DNA of 64,000 bases from a virus. Each line of letters opens with the position of its first letter. Position 1 is the first letter of the stretch. The notes under the pieces are model-generated. The model worked only from the letters and a program-made list of their open reading frames with translations, did not search any database and had not been told where the DNA came from. The DNA lies in the IMG/VR virus record IMGVR_UViG_3300032893_000003, positions 1 to 64,000 of that record; one strand, 5' to 3'. The translations under genes were made by a program, and so were the position numbers. Shown piece by piece: positions 19,201 through 25,070 of this stretch.

Positions 19201-19318
19201 AAAACGCACACTCACTGAGGGTGCGGCGCAAGCTTGGAAATCGAATGTCGAAGGAGCACATCCGGTGCCAGCATTCGCTTACGGAGCAGGTTTTGGTAAA
19301 AAGAAGGAGCACTACTAA
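13235..19318 (+). CDS. Single-chain (fused beta-beta') multisubunit-type RNA polymerase
   Basis: 2027 residues. Beta motifs come first: RLTPRGSYIVKGNEYQVANQ (about 95-115), REVHPSHMGFVDPMHTPES (about 375-395), GNRTMMAAKMLGQAIPL (about 497), KNLNVAYLAYPGYTFEDGI (about 610), LAGVHGNKGVITKVIPD (about 765) and a C-terminal GGEEGSKALDQLTFFSML region (about 900). Beta-prime motifs follow: VPVVPPQYRPI (about 1152), IAGRGVIVNGPDL (about 1253), LMNRAPSLHKFSVMAF (about 1327), catalytic NADVDGD (D1366, D1368, D1370), the bridge-helix region YFMSAYGVRKGMMD, four zinc cysteines (DCGS, RCNSSKGVCAHC) and trigger-loop TEPVTQFVMKTFHTGG. The N-terminal beta-prime zinc ribbon is absent. It is about 700 residues shorter than E. 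coli beta plus beta-prime. No alpha, omega or sigma gene is visible. It probably transcribes phage genes; whether it is packaged is unknown. Confidence 0.95.
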   Translation: MRTFSGSDQFKELQNVIVESYSKLFPAESNGHRLELSKIWLDDTSVDPKDYADQKKVKLAGNTWGAPLYASLVLKDPDGKVLDKMDKVRLATIPRLTPRGSYIVKGNEYQVANQMIRKPGAYVVKSQKGDQFKGMLAIGGDRTQNFEVHFDPANNKYKLQVKQASIPLYPLLKSLGASDKELIDAWGEKIFLANRQDRPGDYTKLADKLTGQKTDNKQTAIEYIQAYTKTTKIDPNITKLTLGHPYDNLSRGLLLDTSKKILGTYQGKIEPDDPENLLFKEIRSVEDMLQDRLGSKKEQEGLKRMLSRHLGKRNSIKQLIDFKKLTSPVETFFTLDNRTSTPEQYNPINMVAEQNKLTVHGTGGIQSAHAVSASLREVHPSHMGFVDPMHTPESEKTGTVLHLASATVKDGRNVRTFVRNVRTGKMELLTPQELYFKTVAFPDEMENGKFKNPSSVRAQSQGKMDVFSSAKVDYVLPHPTALFSHSTNLVPFLKNDQGNRTMMAAKMLGQAIPLVNREAPNVQTMSPSGRTFHEEFGERFSLKAPAEGTVTAVTPDYIKIGNEKITLYNNFPLNQKTSVHHQPLVKVGDKVRKGQLIADSNYTQGGTLAVGKNLNVAYLAYPGYTFEDGIVITESAAKKLAAEQTYKHAFKLEAGKKETNLRRFLSYYPNTMTKDMMGLYDPEGVIKKGSVVKPGQILIAGLNYAAHSPENMTLRRLSRTLTIPWSNAAVKYTGEFEGVVTDVVKRGDEINVFVKAIEPARESDKLAGVHGNKGVITKVIPDSEAPRTKDGRIPDILLNPHGIIGRINMGQLYESAAGKIAQKTGKPYVVTNFDEHETNKKVEADLKKHGLSDTEEMFTADGKSLGHVNFGSPYILRLAKTGKTGFSARMPGQGYDVNRQPVKGGEEGSKALDQLTFFSMLSHGAKKNLLDAHVKSERNDEYWHAIEMGKIPPTPHTTFAFDKFMSLLRGAGINADKRGPEFVLAPMTDETTKKLSKGKISEFNFLYGKNLKEIKGGMFDTQITGGMNGTNYAHIELPERMPNPVFENAIKSLANIKQPQYDALVAGTMHLGKDGRLSQTPSPGSKTGGPAIAELLKNVNPETEIPRLKLLLKKTTNESDINKINKKIRYLAALRDMGTSADEAYTRKLVPVVPPQYRPIQEIQNRGLVVSPPNYLYQSLGILSEAHDHPVMKFLDDSEKTQLRAETYKASRALAGLEDVYTRGKSQPTRGFISQITNATPKQGFFLDKLITKKQDIAGRGVIVNGPDLHMDEIGIPEKMAKTIFRPFTVREFTTAGYKPDMARKEIEAGTPLAKRMLEAAMSKRTVLMNRAPSLHKFSVMAFKPRLTEGLAVRVPPLVFKGYNADVDGDTVTLHVPVSEEAIRESTKMFPSNNLWKPGTGELMTTPSQEAAIGLYFLSQSEKGRGVINNALPPKYHVTSTLSARAAKELYNKIAKEDPVKFPNIVHNLKLLGDKYAYESGFTSTISDTIADTKTRDALFKKADIEADKLRKAMKPGLERDNKIATLYEKAAQDSYQNIKEQLKKKDSSFYHMVESGARGKNEQLMQMVSAPGIVMDAKNHKVPVPLKKSYAEGVSTSDYFMSAYGVRKGMMDRSIQTEKPGAMNKDIMAAAADHIVHEVDCGSKKGVTLPLSSSDVQDRVLAHDQHGLARNTPVTPQVVAALTKAGIKDVTVRTPLRCNSSKGVCAHCFGKDEFGQLPQVGDNVGAKSGQTMTEPVTQFVMKTFHTGGVSTGAPTAKGFERVSQLLNMPSYVSGEAALARHKGRVTKISKTPAGGYDIQVEGTPHIARPGLTPQVKVGDVVEAGDKLTDGVIRPQELLKHKGMLAAQNYIVDELKKTYAQQGVPMQRKVFETVVRAATNNTRVVEAPKHTDFLPGDIIPYTTALHYNETRNVTVPTDSAAGYFLKEPVGKLPQFHEVTPKDVQYLKDMGHKQLSVLKDPLIHAPIIKGITEVPAFRKDWMAQLGYRYLKRTLTEGAAQAWKSNVEGAHPVPAFAYGAGFGKKKEHY

Positions 19319-19506
19319 TGTTTACCAAAGGGTTTGAAAAAACAGCGATCCGCCTCAGTAGAATCGGCAGTAAAGCCGGCCGTCATCTCGCGCGCCACCG
19401 GAAAGATTATCTCATGGGAGCTGCAGCCGTGGGCTCGTTAGGCACCGCTTACGGAGCCAATAAAAGTAAGGAACTTGAAAAAGACCAGGCCTCAATTAGT
19501 GCCTAA
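19318..19506 (+). CDS. Capsid-targeted-type small basic protein (MFTKGFEKTA)
   Basis: 62 residues, ATG overlapping the polymerase stop (TAATG). After the shared peptide comes an Arg/His-rich segment (RIGSKAGRHLARHRKDY) and a Gly/Ala stretch (LMGAAAVGSLGTAYGA). Translational coupling to the polymerase gene indicates co-expression. Predicted head-internal. Confidence 0.65.
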   Translation: MFTKGFEKTAIRLSRIGSKAGRHLARHRKDYLMGAAAVGSLGTAYGANKSKELEKDQASISA

Positions 19507-19519
19507 AGGAGCATTATCA

Positions 19520-20080
19520 ATGTCCGATGAAATGGTAAAACTTGCGACTGAAGAGCTTAGAGAAATCGCAGAAGCTAAAGAATTAAAAAAGCATGGTTTT
19601 GTGGGCGGGTTTAAAAAGACGGCTGGAAAAAAGAAAAATAAACTTCGCTTTAGCCCGATGATGAGCCAAAAAGAAATCTGCAAATACATTGATAAAAAAT
19701 CCGATCACGTTCCAAAGACTGGCTATGCAGAAGGTCCCGCCGATCAATATGTCTGGCACTTTGAAAAATCACTTCCGTTAGAGTTTGCGAAAGCGATTAA
19801 AAAAGACTGGCTCGGATGGTTCCAGGACGAACAAGACGAATGGAAGTATAACCACGGACCCTATGAACGGTCCAATCACTTTGATAAATGGTCTGATGAG
19901 CCAGAGCTAAAACCCATTATTGTGGTCAAAGGAACTGACGGCAGACTCCATATTTGGGACGGACACCATCGTATAGGCAAGTGCTTAACGATAGGTAAAA
20001 AAGAAATCCCAGCTATAGTTGGGGTACGAAAAGATGGTAAATCTGATCGCGGAAAACCCGTTGCAGAAAAGAAAAAATAG
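19520..20080 (+). CDS. ParB/sulfiredoxin-fold-like protein with internal targeting motif
   Basis: ATG 19520 has AAAGGAG upstream; the longer frame from 19475 lacks one. 186 residues. A leader of about 25 residues (ATEELREIAEAKELKKHG) precedes GFVGGFKKTAGKKK, the same motif found at the N-terminus of neighbours, so cleavage may release residues from about 36 on. The C-terminal half has IIVVKGTDGRLHIWDGHHR followed by KEIPAIVGV, matching the ParB N-terminal nuclease-like fold (DGHHR motif). Proposed head-packaged DNA-acting protein; activity is not established. Confidence 0.65.
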   Translation: MSDEMVKLATEELREIAEAKELKKHGFVGGFKKTAGKKKNKLRFSPMMSQKEICKYIDKKSDHVPKTGYAEGPADQYVWHFEKSLPLEFAKAIKKDWLGWFQDEQDEWKYNHGPYERSNHFDKWSDEPELKPIIVVKGTDGRLHIWDGHHRIGKCLTIGKKEIPAIVGVRKDGKSDRGKPVAEKKK

Positions 20081-20082
20081 CC

Positions 20083-20394
20083 ATGTTCACCAACGGATTT
20101 TTAAAAATAGCTAAATTTGATATAGCCGCTGCCGATAAAGAAATCGACAAAGGTGTTCATAAGATTCAGGTCGATACTGCCTATAAATGGGGTGGACTTG
20201 CTATCGCGGCTTACCAGAGATATCTCAAGACTAAGGACCCCAAATGGCTATTTGATGGCGATGAGTACTATCACGAATCGGTTGAACATGCGGCTTTAAC
20301 TGAATACAAAAACCCCAAAACTCTGAAAGCTGTGCAAAGACAAGTGGGGCCAATCAGAGAGAAATCCCATAAAGAATTTGGCGCACTGGAGTAA
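20083..20394 (+). CDS. Capsid-targeted-type protein (MFTNGFLKIA)
   Basis: 103 residues. The shared peptide is followed by a helical domain (KEIDKGVHKIQVDTAYKWG, then AAYQRYLKTKDPKWLFDGD) that has no Gly zipper, unlike several relatives. No family recognised. It lies between the ParB-like gene and the ligase gene, with spacing of two bases on each side. Confidence 0.6.
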   Translation: MFTNGFLKIAKFDIAAADKEIDKGVHKIQVDTAYKWGGLAIAAYQRYLKTKDPKWLFDGDEYYHESVEHAALTEYKNPKTLKAVQRQVGPIREKSHKEFGALE

Positions 20395-20396
20395 CA

Positions 20397-21554
20397 ATGT
20401 TTATCGAGGGGTTCTTAAAAATAGCTTATCTCGAAAAGCGCCCTTACAAGTCGCTCGAGATCGGTAAGCTCAACCCCTCAAAAGAAGATGAAGCCTGGAC
20501 TGCCAAAATCGACGGAGCGCATACAATCATCAACATGAAAAAGGGAAAAATGCCGAGGCTTTTTTCCCATAGAATTTCAAAACGCACGGGCAATCCTATC
20601 GAATACACTCCAAAGCTCACTCATATTAAGAACAAAAGTCCTGTGACAGCAGTTCTGCGTGGCGAAACCTTTGCAGTCGATGAAAAAGGCAAAGCTGTCC
20701 ATCCAGATACCGTCACAGCCATGCTCAACAGAACGGTTGAAAGATCTCTAGAACTTCAGAAAGAAAAGGGCATAAAAACTAAAGTTGCTCTCATCGATGT
20801 CGACGAGATTGGCGGCAAATCTGCCTACAATAAGCCCTTTGAATTTAAGAGAAAATTTATGGAAGGAATAGCAAAGAAGAACCCAGACTTTGTTCTACCT
20901 TCTATTGCCTACACCCAGTCTGAAAAAAAGACTTTACTCAAAAAAATTCAGACCCATAAACTTCCAGAGACTAAAGAAGGACTCATCGTCCACAACCTCC
21001 ATGAGCCTGAAAAACCCTTTGCAAAAGCTAAGATAACCGCTGACCATGATGTCTACGTGACAGGGATTTACAAAGAAGAAAGCCCTACTGGCCGTCAGCC
21101 TATGGCCGGGGGTTTTGAATATTCCTGGGATCCTGGTGGCGAGATGGTAGGTCGAGTAGGAACTGGCTTTAGCCACGCGATGAAAGTGGACATGCTTAAA
21201 AATCCTGAAGATTACATCGGACGGGCAGCCAAAGTAACGGCCCACGATATCTCTCGAAACAAGGTCTTAATGAAGCCTTCTTTTCAGGGCTGGCACGTGG
21301 AAAAGAATATAGGGGATAACCCAGGGTTTGCTAAGCAAACCGTGATCATAGATAAATCACTGGTCAAGGATAGGGCTCACGCCCAGACCCTGGCCAAACC
21401 CTTTGCCGATCGCATTTATACGTCCAGGGAGACGGGCTCTAGCTTTCGTTTTAGACAGCTTCCGCCAGGAAAATTCGTCCCAGGGACGTTTAAGACCTTC
21501 AAACCTAAGGAAGGAATTGCTATAGTGTATGGACAGCTTAAAAAGGAGAAGTGA
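20397..21554 (+). CDS. ATP-dependent DNA ligase with capsid-targeting-like N-terminus
   Basis: 385 residues beginning MFIEGFLKIAYLEKR. Nucleotidyltransferase motifs appear in order: motif I K37-I-D-G40 (adenylated lysine), motif III with E90 (AVLRGETFA), IIIa (LIDVDEIGG, 132-140), motif IV EGLIV (194-198) and motif V K210-A-K212. A C-terminal OB-like part follows, with GRAAKVTAHD and KPSFQGWHVEKN. This is the usual small ligase layout, sealing nicks with ATP. The first ten residues match the family peptide of neighbouring small proteins, so the enzyme may be packaged in the head and delivered with the DNA. The ligase identity is firm; packaging is inference. Confidence 0.85.
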   Translation: MFIEGFLKIAYLEKRPYKSLEIGKLNPSKEDEAWTAKIDGAHTIINMKKGKMPRLFSHRISKRTGNPIEYTPKLTHIKNKSPVTAVLRGETFAVDEKGKAVHPDTVTAMLNRTVERSLELQKEKGIKTKVALIDVDEIGGKSAYNKPFEFKRKFMEGIAKKNPDFVLPSIAYTQSEKKTLLKKIQTHKLPETKEGLIVHNLHEPEKPFAKAKITADHDVYVTGIYKEESPTGRQPMAGGFEYSWDPGGEMVGRVGTGFSHAMKVDMLKNPEDYIGRAAKVTAHDISRNKVLMKPSFQGWHVEKNIGDNPGFAKQTVIIDKSLVKDRAHAQTLAKPFADRIYTSRETGSSFRFRQLPPGKFVPGTFKTFKPKEGIAIVYGQLKKEK

Positions 21555-21556
21555 CC

Positions 21557-21817
21557 ATGTTTACCGACGGATTTAACAAGGTGGCAAAAGAGCTTACTAC
21601 CGCTGCGCGTAAAAAAATACCGAAGAGCGAGTTTGCTCTGCCTGGTGCACACAAAGGCGAAGCCAATGAAGGAAAGTATCCGATTCCTGATAAGGCTCAT
21701 GCTCGAAATGCTTTGGCCCGCGTAAGTGCGTATGGCACACCGGAAGAAAAAGCCAAAGTGCGCGCGAAAGTGCATAAGGAATTTCCGGAGATCGGCAAAG
21801 ATCATAAAGAAGACTAG
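21557..21817 (+). CDS. Targeted small protein with HKGEANEGKYPIPDKAHARN domain
   Basis: ATG 21557 after AAAGGAG gives MFTDGFNKVAKEL; a GTG six bases upstream is in frame but less likely. 86 residues. The body (KYPIPDKAHARNALARVSAY, GTPEEKAKVRAKVHKEFP) matches, from memory, a short conserved domain seen in many phage and bacterial proteins (DUF6582-like). The domain function is unknown. Confidence 0.65.
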   Translation: MFTDGFNKVAKELTTAARKKIPKSEFALPGAHKGEANEGKYPIPDKAHARNALARVSAYGTPEEKAKVRAKVHKEFPEIGKDHKED

Positions 21818-21819
21818 CC

Positions 21820-21987
21820 ATGTTCGTCCGCGGCTTTGAAAAAACTGCTAAAATAAAAAAGCCGCAGAAGAAATGCGTCTGTGCTGACGATCGCCCTGGT
21901 ATTGACCAAAATATTCGGGCACAGCGGCCAGCGGAATTAGTCGATCGCCCGCTTGAAGGAGGACACGATGTTTACAGCTGGGTTTGA
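21820..21987 (+). CDS. Very small targeted protein (MFVRGFEKTAK), 55 aa
   Basis: ATG 21820 lies two bases after the previous stop, and the frame ends at TGA 21985-21987. After the shared peptide come a lysine-rich stretch, one CVC pair and a polar tail. The last 20 bases overlap the next gene in another frame, and the GAAGGAGG for that gene lies inside this one, which indicates coupled translation. Confidence 0.6.
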   Translation: MFVRGFEKTAKIKKPQKKCVCADDRPGIDQNIRAQRPAELVDRPLEGGHDVYSWV

Positions 21988-22441
21988 AAAAACAGCCCTC
22001 TCAGTACCAAGCCCGGGTGCCGCTATCGGCGCTCTGAAAGGTACTGCGCGATCAGCGACTAAAGCTGTAAAAGGTGCCGTTGAAAAGTTCAAAGGGCGAG
22101 AGTACGAAAAAGGTGTTCAAGCCTTTAGAAAAGCGACCACTGGAAAAGCTCGCGAAACAGGCACTAGTCTTTATGGAGCGCGCGCGCGAAAGCTCCAAGC
22201 CAAAGGCAAAGCTCCATCTTTTGAAGAAGCTGAGCAGATGGCTAGAAAATCAAAAGCAGATGTCTATAAAAGAAAAGCCACCATGGCAGAAAGTAAAAAA
22301 GCACGCGAGCCCTCTTTCGCCCGCAAGCATCCTTTCCTGACTGCAGGCGGTTTGTATTTAGCCGGCCGCGCAGCTTTTGGCGGCGGTGATGAAGATAAGC
22401 AGACCTCGCCACAACCGCAAGTTTATCAACCTAACTATTGA
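21968..22441 (+). CDS. Capsid-targeted-type basic protein (MFTAGFEKTA)
   Basis: ATG 21968 with a strong GAAGGAGG is chosen over an in-frame TTG at 21953. 157 residues, strongly basic (GRARKLQAKGK-like segments, many Lys/Arg/Ala), with a C-terminal Gly/Ala hydrophobic piece (FLTAGGLYLAGRAAFGGG) and a polar end. Predicted to bind DNA in the head. It is the last gene of this plus-strand block. Confidence 0.65.
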   Translation: MFTAGFEKTALSVPSPGAAIGALKGTARSATKAVKGAVEKFKGREYEKGVQAFRKATTGKARETGTSLYGARARKLQAKGKAPSFEEAEQMARKSKADVYKRKATMAESKKAREPSFARKHPFLTAGGLYLAGRAAFGGGDEDKQTSPQPQVYQPNY

Positions 22442-22444
22442 TAG

Positions 22445-22468
22445 GTAATTAAAAGCCCTTGTGGGCTT
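22445..22468 (-). terminator. Intrinsic terminator, minus direction
   Basis: AAGCCC (22453-22458) pairs with GGGCTT (22463-22468) around TTGT. On the minus strand the stem is followed by TTTTAATTAC. It would stop transcripts arriving from promoter element P3 before they enter the convergent gene. Confidence 0.6.
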
Positions 22469-22829
22469 GACACGGGGATCGCCCCCGCAGCGTTTCCCAA
22501 AGCTTGCCGCCTTGGGATAGGCTACGGCACACCCAGCTCGTGGTTGGCGAAGAATGCTCTTTCTCAGCGTGTATAACAAAGAATGCTTAGGTGACGACTT
22601 CATCTTGACCTTTCTAAACTGACGAAACTCTACAACTAGAACACTTTTGAAAGACACAGGCAGTTTCGAGATCCTCGCAGTTCCCCTCGAACTGGCGAAG
22701 ACATCCTTGTGGTATTTGACAACATACATACCATATAATGAATGCAATCCATTACGTCTCCCCTGAACACAGGAAGCTGTCTGTCCTCTTCGTACTCGCA
22801 AGCGACAATTCTGACGATTGTCTCTATTA
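22450..22829 (-). ncRNA. Candidate ~380-nt non-coding RNA
   Basis: No convincing protein lies between 22442 and 22852. The open frame on the minus strand there has an unnatural composition and runs past the terminator. The stretch is bounded by a TATAAG element (22835-22840) and a terminator (22445-22468), both in minus orientation. Internal pairing includes CAGTTC with GAACTG and GGGG with CCCC around GCGAT-type loops. It does not show the RNase P, tmRNA or 6S signatures I know. It could also be an untranslated trailer of the upstream operon. Confidence 0.4.
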
Positions 22830-22834
22830 CTATT

Positions 22835-22857
22835 CTTATACCCGAAAAAGGGCTATT
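22835..22857 (-). promoter_or_regulatory. Minus-strand promoter-like element P3 (weak upstream box)
   Basis: TATAAG (22840-22835) preceded by AGCCCTTTTTCGGG, almost identical to elements P5 and P6. The hexamer 17 bases upstream is CCCTAA rather than GGCAAA and overlaps the end of the upstream gene. It reads toward the non-coding stretch. Confidence 0.45.
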
Positions 22858-23293
22858 TTAGGGGCTTATAAGCCGGACAACATACATCCCCGGGCGCGGT
22901 CCCAAGAAGAATGCAAGAATCCTCCTCTTTGCCGTCTTCGAGGCAGGGTCCATGCCTAAAGTAAGAACATCCCGCACACCGCGGAAGCTCACCTGAAGCA
23001 GACATAGCCTGCTTCACGGCGAGTGGATAATCTTTAAATTGGATGGGTTTCCAGATGCGTTTTAGGCGCTTGTGGTTACGCGCTTCTTGCCATAGAGGCC
23101 CCAGGTACATGAGCTTACTCTTTTCTTCGTACATAAGATCAGAGAGCTGCTCATCTGGAGCATCTATGAACTGTTTAAGGACAGGCCGCTCGTTAGAGAG
23201 GTCCTTGATAAAAGCTCTAAAACCATCGATGTCGTGATTAACATAGATCGCGTGGAGTCTCTTTCGTTCTCTTTTTAAAGCTGCCTTGTCCAT
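22853..23293 (-). CDS. Cysteine-cluster protein, possible metal-binding
   Basis: 146 residues. The N-terminal two thirds are charged and helical (KRERKRLHAIYVNHDIDGF, PIQFKDYPLAVKQAM). The last 45 residues carry seven cysteines (RCAGCSYF, HGPCLED, DSCILL, DVCCPAY), resembling an iron-sulfur or zinc site. It is the second gene after the SSB in the same unit. I do not recognise the family; a DNA-transaction role is suggested only by its neighbour. Confidence 0.65.
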   Translation of the reverse strand: MDKAALKRERKRLHAIYVNHDIDGFRAFIKDLSNERPVLKQFIDAPDEQLSDLMYEEKSKLMYLGPLWQEARNHKRLKRIWKPIQFKDYPLAVKQAMSASGELPRCAGCSYFRHGPCLEDGKEEDSCILLGTAPGDVCCPAYKPLK

Positions 23294-23305
23294 AATTACC
23301 TCAGA

Positions 23306-23734
23306 TCAAAAGGGTATAGCATCGTCTTGGTTAAAGGTCGGAGGTGGTGTTGCACTTCCTGGAGGAACAGGATCCGGAGCGCCAGCGCCGGCACGACCGT
23401 CAGGATTACCGCCTAAGAACTGAACAGTACTTGCTACAACTTCTGTCGTGTAATGCTTTTGTCCTTGTTGGTCATCCCAGCTTCGAGTTTGGAGTTCGCC
23501 TTCGACGTAAACTTGGCGACCCTTCTTGAGATACTTACCGCAGCTCTCAGCAATTTTGTTCCAGGCGATGACCCGATGCCACTCGACCTTTTCCTGTTTT
23601 TGTCCTTGGTTGTCCGTCCATTTTTTAGACGTTGCAATTGAGAGTTTAGCGACAGTCGCTCCTCCGTTTTGCAGAACCTTTACATCTGGATCTGCACCCA
23701 GATTCCCAATTAACTGGACTTTGTTTAAACTCAC
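23306..23734 (-). CDS. ssb: Single-stranded DNA-binding protein (bacterial SSB type)
   Basis: GTG 23734 sits just downstream of GAGGAGG and yields the typical start MSLNKVQLIGNLGADPD; a longer frame to 23755 is less likely. 142 residues: one OB fold (KLSIATSKKW, EWHRVIAWNKIAESC, KKGRQVYVEGELQTRSW) followed by a Pro/Gly linker and the acidic tip DDAIPF. That tip in bacterial SSBs docks repair and replication proteins, so this protein may recruit host or phage partners. It is driven by promoter element P4. Confidence 0.92.
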   Translation of the reverse strand: MSLNKVQLIGNLGADPDVKVLQNGGATVAKLSIATSKKWTDNQGQKQEKVEWHRVIAWNKIAESCGKYLKKGRQVYVEGELQTRSWDDQQGQKHYTTEVVASTVQFLGGNPDGRAGAGAPDPVPPGSATPPPTFNQDDAIPF

Positions 23735-23795
23735 CTTATCCTCCTCTCCCACCAATCGGCAGGCATCATGAAAGCATAATTGCTTTCTTAAAATT

Positions 23796-23824
23796 CTTAT
23801 TACCTAAAGTAGGCTAAATTTGAC
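23796..23824 (-). promoter_or_regulatory. Minus-strand phage promoter element P4
   Basis: Minus strand: GTCAAA (23824-23819), 17 bases, AATAAG (23801-23796). It reads into the SSB unit, leaving a leader of roughly 55 bases. One of several elements with the same 17-base spacing. Confidence 0.55.
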
Positions 23825-24043
23825 CTATTCTAGATATTTACCAAGCCGTTCCCATCCAAGTCTTTCCCATACAAACAAGGGATAAGCATTTGGCATCATC
23901 TTTACAATACTGCCCTTATCATCAAAAATGGACATCGTAAAAAATGTCAGGTCGCCATTAGGAATGGCAAGAAATATATCTCCTTCTGGACTGAGCCACC
24001 ATTCCGAATGCTGGGCAACATCGATACCTTTTTGAGTTTCCAT
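23825..24043 (-). CDS. Small hypothetical protein, 72 aa
   Basis: ATG 24043 is chosen; a TTG six bases upstream is also in frame. The product has many aromatic residues (EWWLSPEGDIFLAIPNG, PLFVWERLGWERLGKYLE). No signal, membrane span or family seen. The 3' end touches promoter element P4. The start region overlaps an AGGCAA-ATA-TTGCCT inverted repeat that could regulate it. Confidence 0.55.
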   Translation of the reverse strand: METQKGIDVAQHSEWWLSPEGDIFLAIPNGDLTFFTMSIFDDKGSIVKMMPNAYPLFVWERLGWERLGKYLE

Positions 24044-24058
24044 AGGCAAATATTGCCT
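24044..24058. promoter_or_regulatory. Operator-like inverted repeat
   Basis: AGGCAA (24044-24049), ATA, TTGCCT (24053-24058) lies between divergent genes (24043 minus, 24102 plus). It resembles the GGCAAATTTTGCC palindrome at promoter element P1, so the two could share a binding protein or polymerase contact. Confidence 0.35.
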
Positions 24059-24101
24059 AGTGAGATGACCGCAGTCAACAGTTGTGGTAGGATTTAGACC
24101 T

Positions 24102-25070
24102 ATGAAAGAAAAAAGCCCCTACGAAGGGACGCTAGATAAGCTTAACGGGAGAATGTGTCTTGGCCGCGTCATATTCATTGACAGCACTTCCCGCACTTGC
24201 CGCGTCCGAACTATCGGTGCTGCAATGTTCGGAACCGATGATCAAGACCTCCAAAACGTTAAATGTCAGCACCTTCTCTGGGATGGGGCTGGCAGTTACG
24301 CCGTCGCTATGCCAACTGTTGGAACCTACGTTATCATTGCCTTTGTCAACTCAGAGCCAGTGATCGTAGGAGTCTATCCCTTAAGCAACACACTTGGCGG
24401 CGGCGGCAGAACTAATCAGCAAGATCTTTTACCTGGAGATCTGGCCTTCGTTACAGCCACAGGTAGCCGCGTGGTTATTCGCTCGGCCGGCACAGTTGAA
24501 ATCGAGAGCACTAAAGGCTGCCGCACCTACTGGTTTCCGACCAAAGAAACCATCAACACTGTCTGCCAAAACTACGAGCTTGAACCTACTGGCGGGTACC
24601 TTCACTGGACAGTCGATCAGGATACAGGCGCTACGGTTTTAGACATCAAGGCTTTTGACAATGCAACCGTGACAAATGCCACTCGCCTTCAATTTGGAAG
24701 TGCTGATTCTGGTGCACTATTAGATCTTGCTATCGGTCCTGTTGATGAGAACCTAGATATCACAAGCCCCGTCATGACCCTTCAAGTGCAGCCAGATGGC
24801 GGTACGACAATCAACGTCGGTGGAGGTCAGGTCACAATCTCTGTCACGCCTGATGGAAAAATAGATGTAAACACATCGGGAGATGCGAATATCACTGCAG
24901 GTGGAGATATCAACGTGACAGCTTCGGGAAATGCTAACGTAAAAGCGGCTCAAATTGCGCTCAACGGCACATCGTCTGGGATTACCACTGCCAACTCTCA
25001 CATGGGCGTCATCGATCTAATCACGGGTGCTCCGGTCATGCCTAGCACTACGACATTTGGAGATGTGTGA
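24102..25070 (+). CDS. Baseplate central spike protein (gpV/gp5 C-terminal-like)
   Basis: ATG 24102 follows a TAGGA site; a GTG at 24084 is possible. 322 residues: an N-terminal OB-like domain (CLGRVIFIDSTSRTCRVRT, GTYVIIAFVNSEPVIVGVY), a middle domain, then a C-terminal beta-helix with repeated turns (DGKIDVNTSGDANITAGGD, NVTASGNANVKAA). This is the usual layout of the membrane-piercing spike at the tip of contractile tails. Small genes follow in the same operon. The metal-binding tip motif is not seen here and may be a separate protein. Confidence 0.75.
   Translation: MKEKSPYEGTLDKLNGRMCLGRVIFIDSTSRTCRVRTIGAAMFGTDDQDLQNVKCQHLLWDGAGSYAVAMPTVGTYVIIAFVNSEPVIVGVYPLSNTLGGGGRTNQQDLLPGDLAFVTATGSRVVIRSAGTVEIESTKGCRTYWFPTKETINTVCQNYELEPTGGYLHWTVDQDTGATVLDIKAFDNATVTNATRLQFGSADSGALLDLAIGPVDENLDITSPVMTLQVQPDGGTTINVGGGQVTISVTPDGKIDVNTSGDANITAGGDINVTASGNANVKAAQIALNGTSSGITTANSHMGVIDLITGAPVMPSTTTFGDV

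Noticed and set aside
19475-19519. Upstream start for the ParB-like gene
   Set aside because: The extension lies inside the preceding gene and lacks a ribosome-binding site, whereas ATG 19520 has AAAGGAG.
22358-22801. 147-codon minus-strand frame over the region after 22441
   Set aside because: It extends through the terminator into the end of a well-supported plus-strand gene, and its composition is not protein-like.
22450-22829. Possible RNase P RNA, tmRNA or 6S RNA
   Set aside because: The conserved GAGGAAAGTC-type core, the tag-coding and tRNA-like ends, or the single long bulged hairpin were not found.
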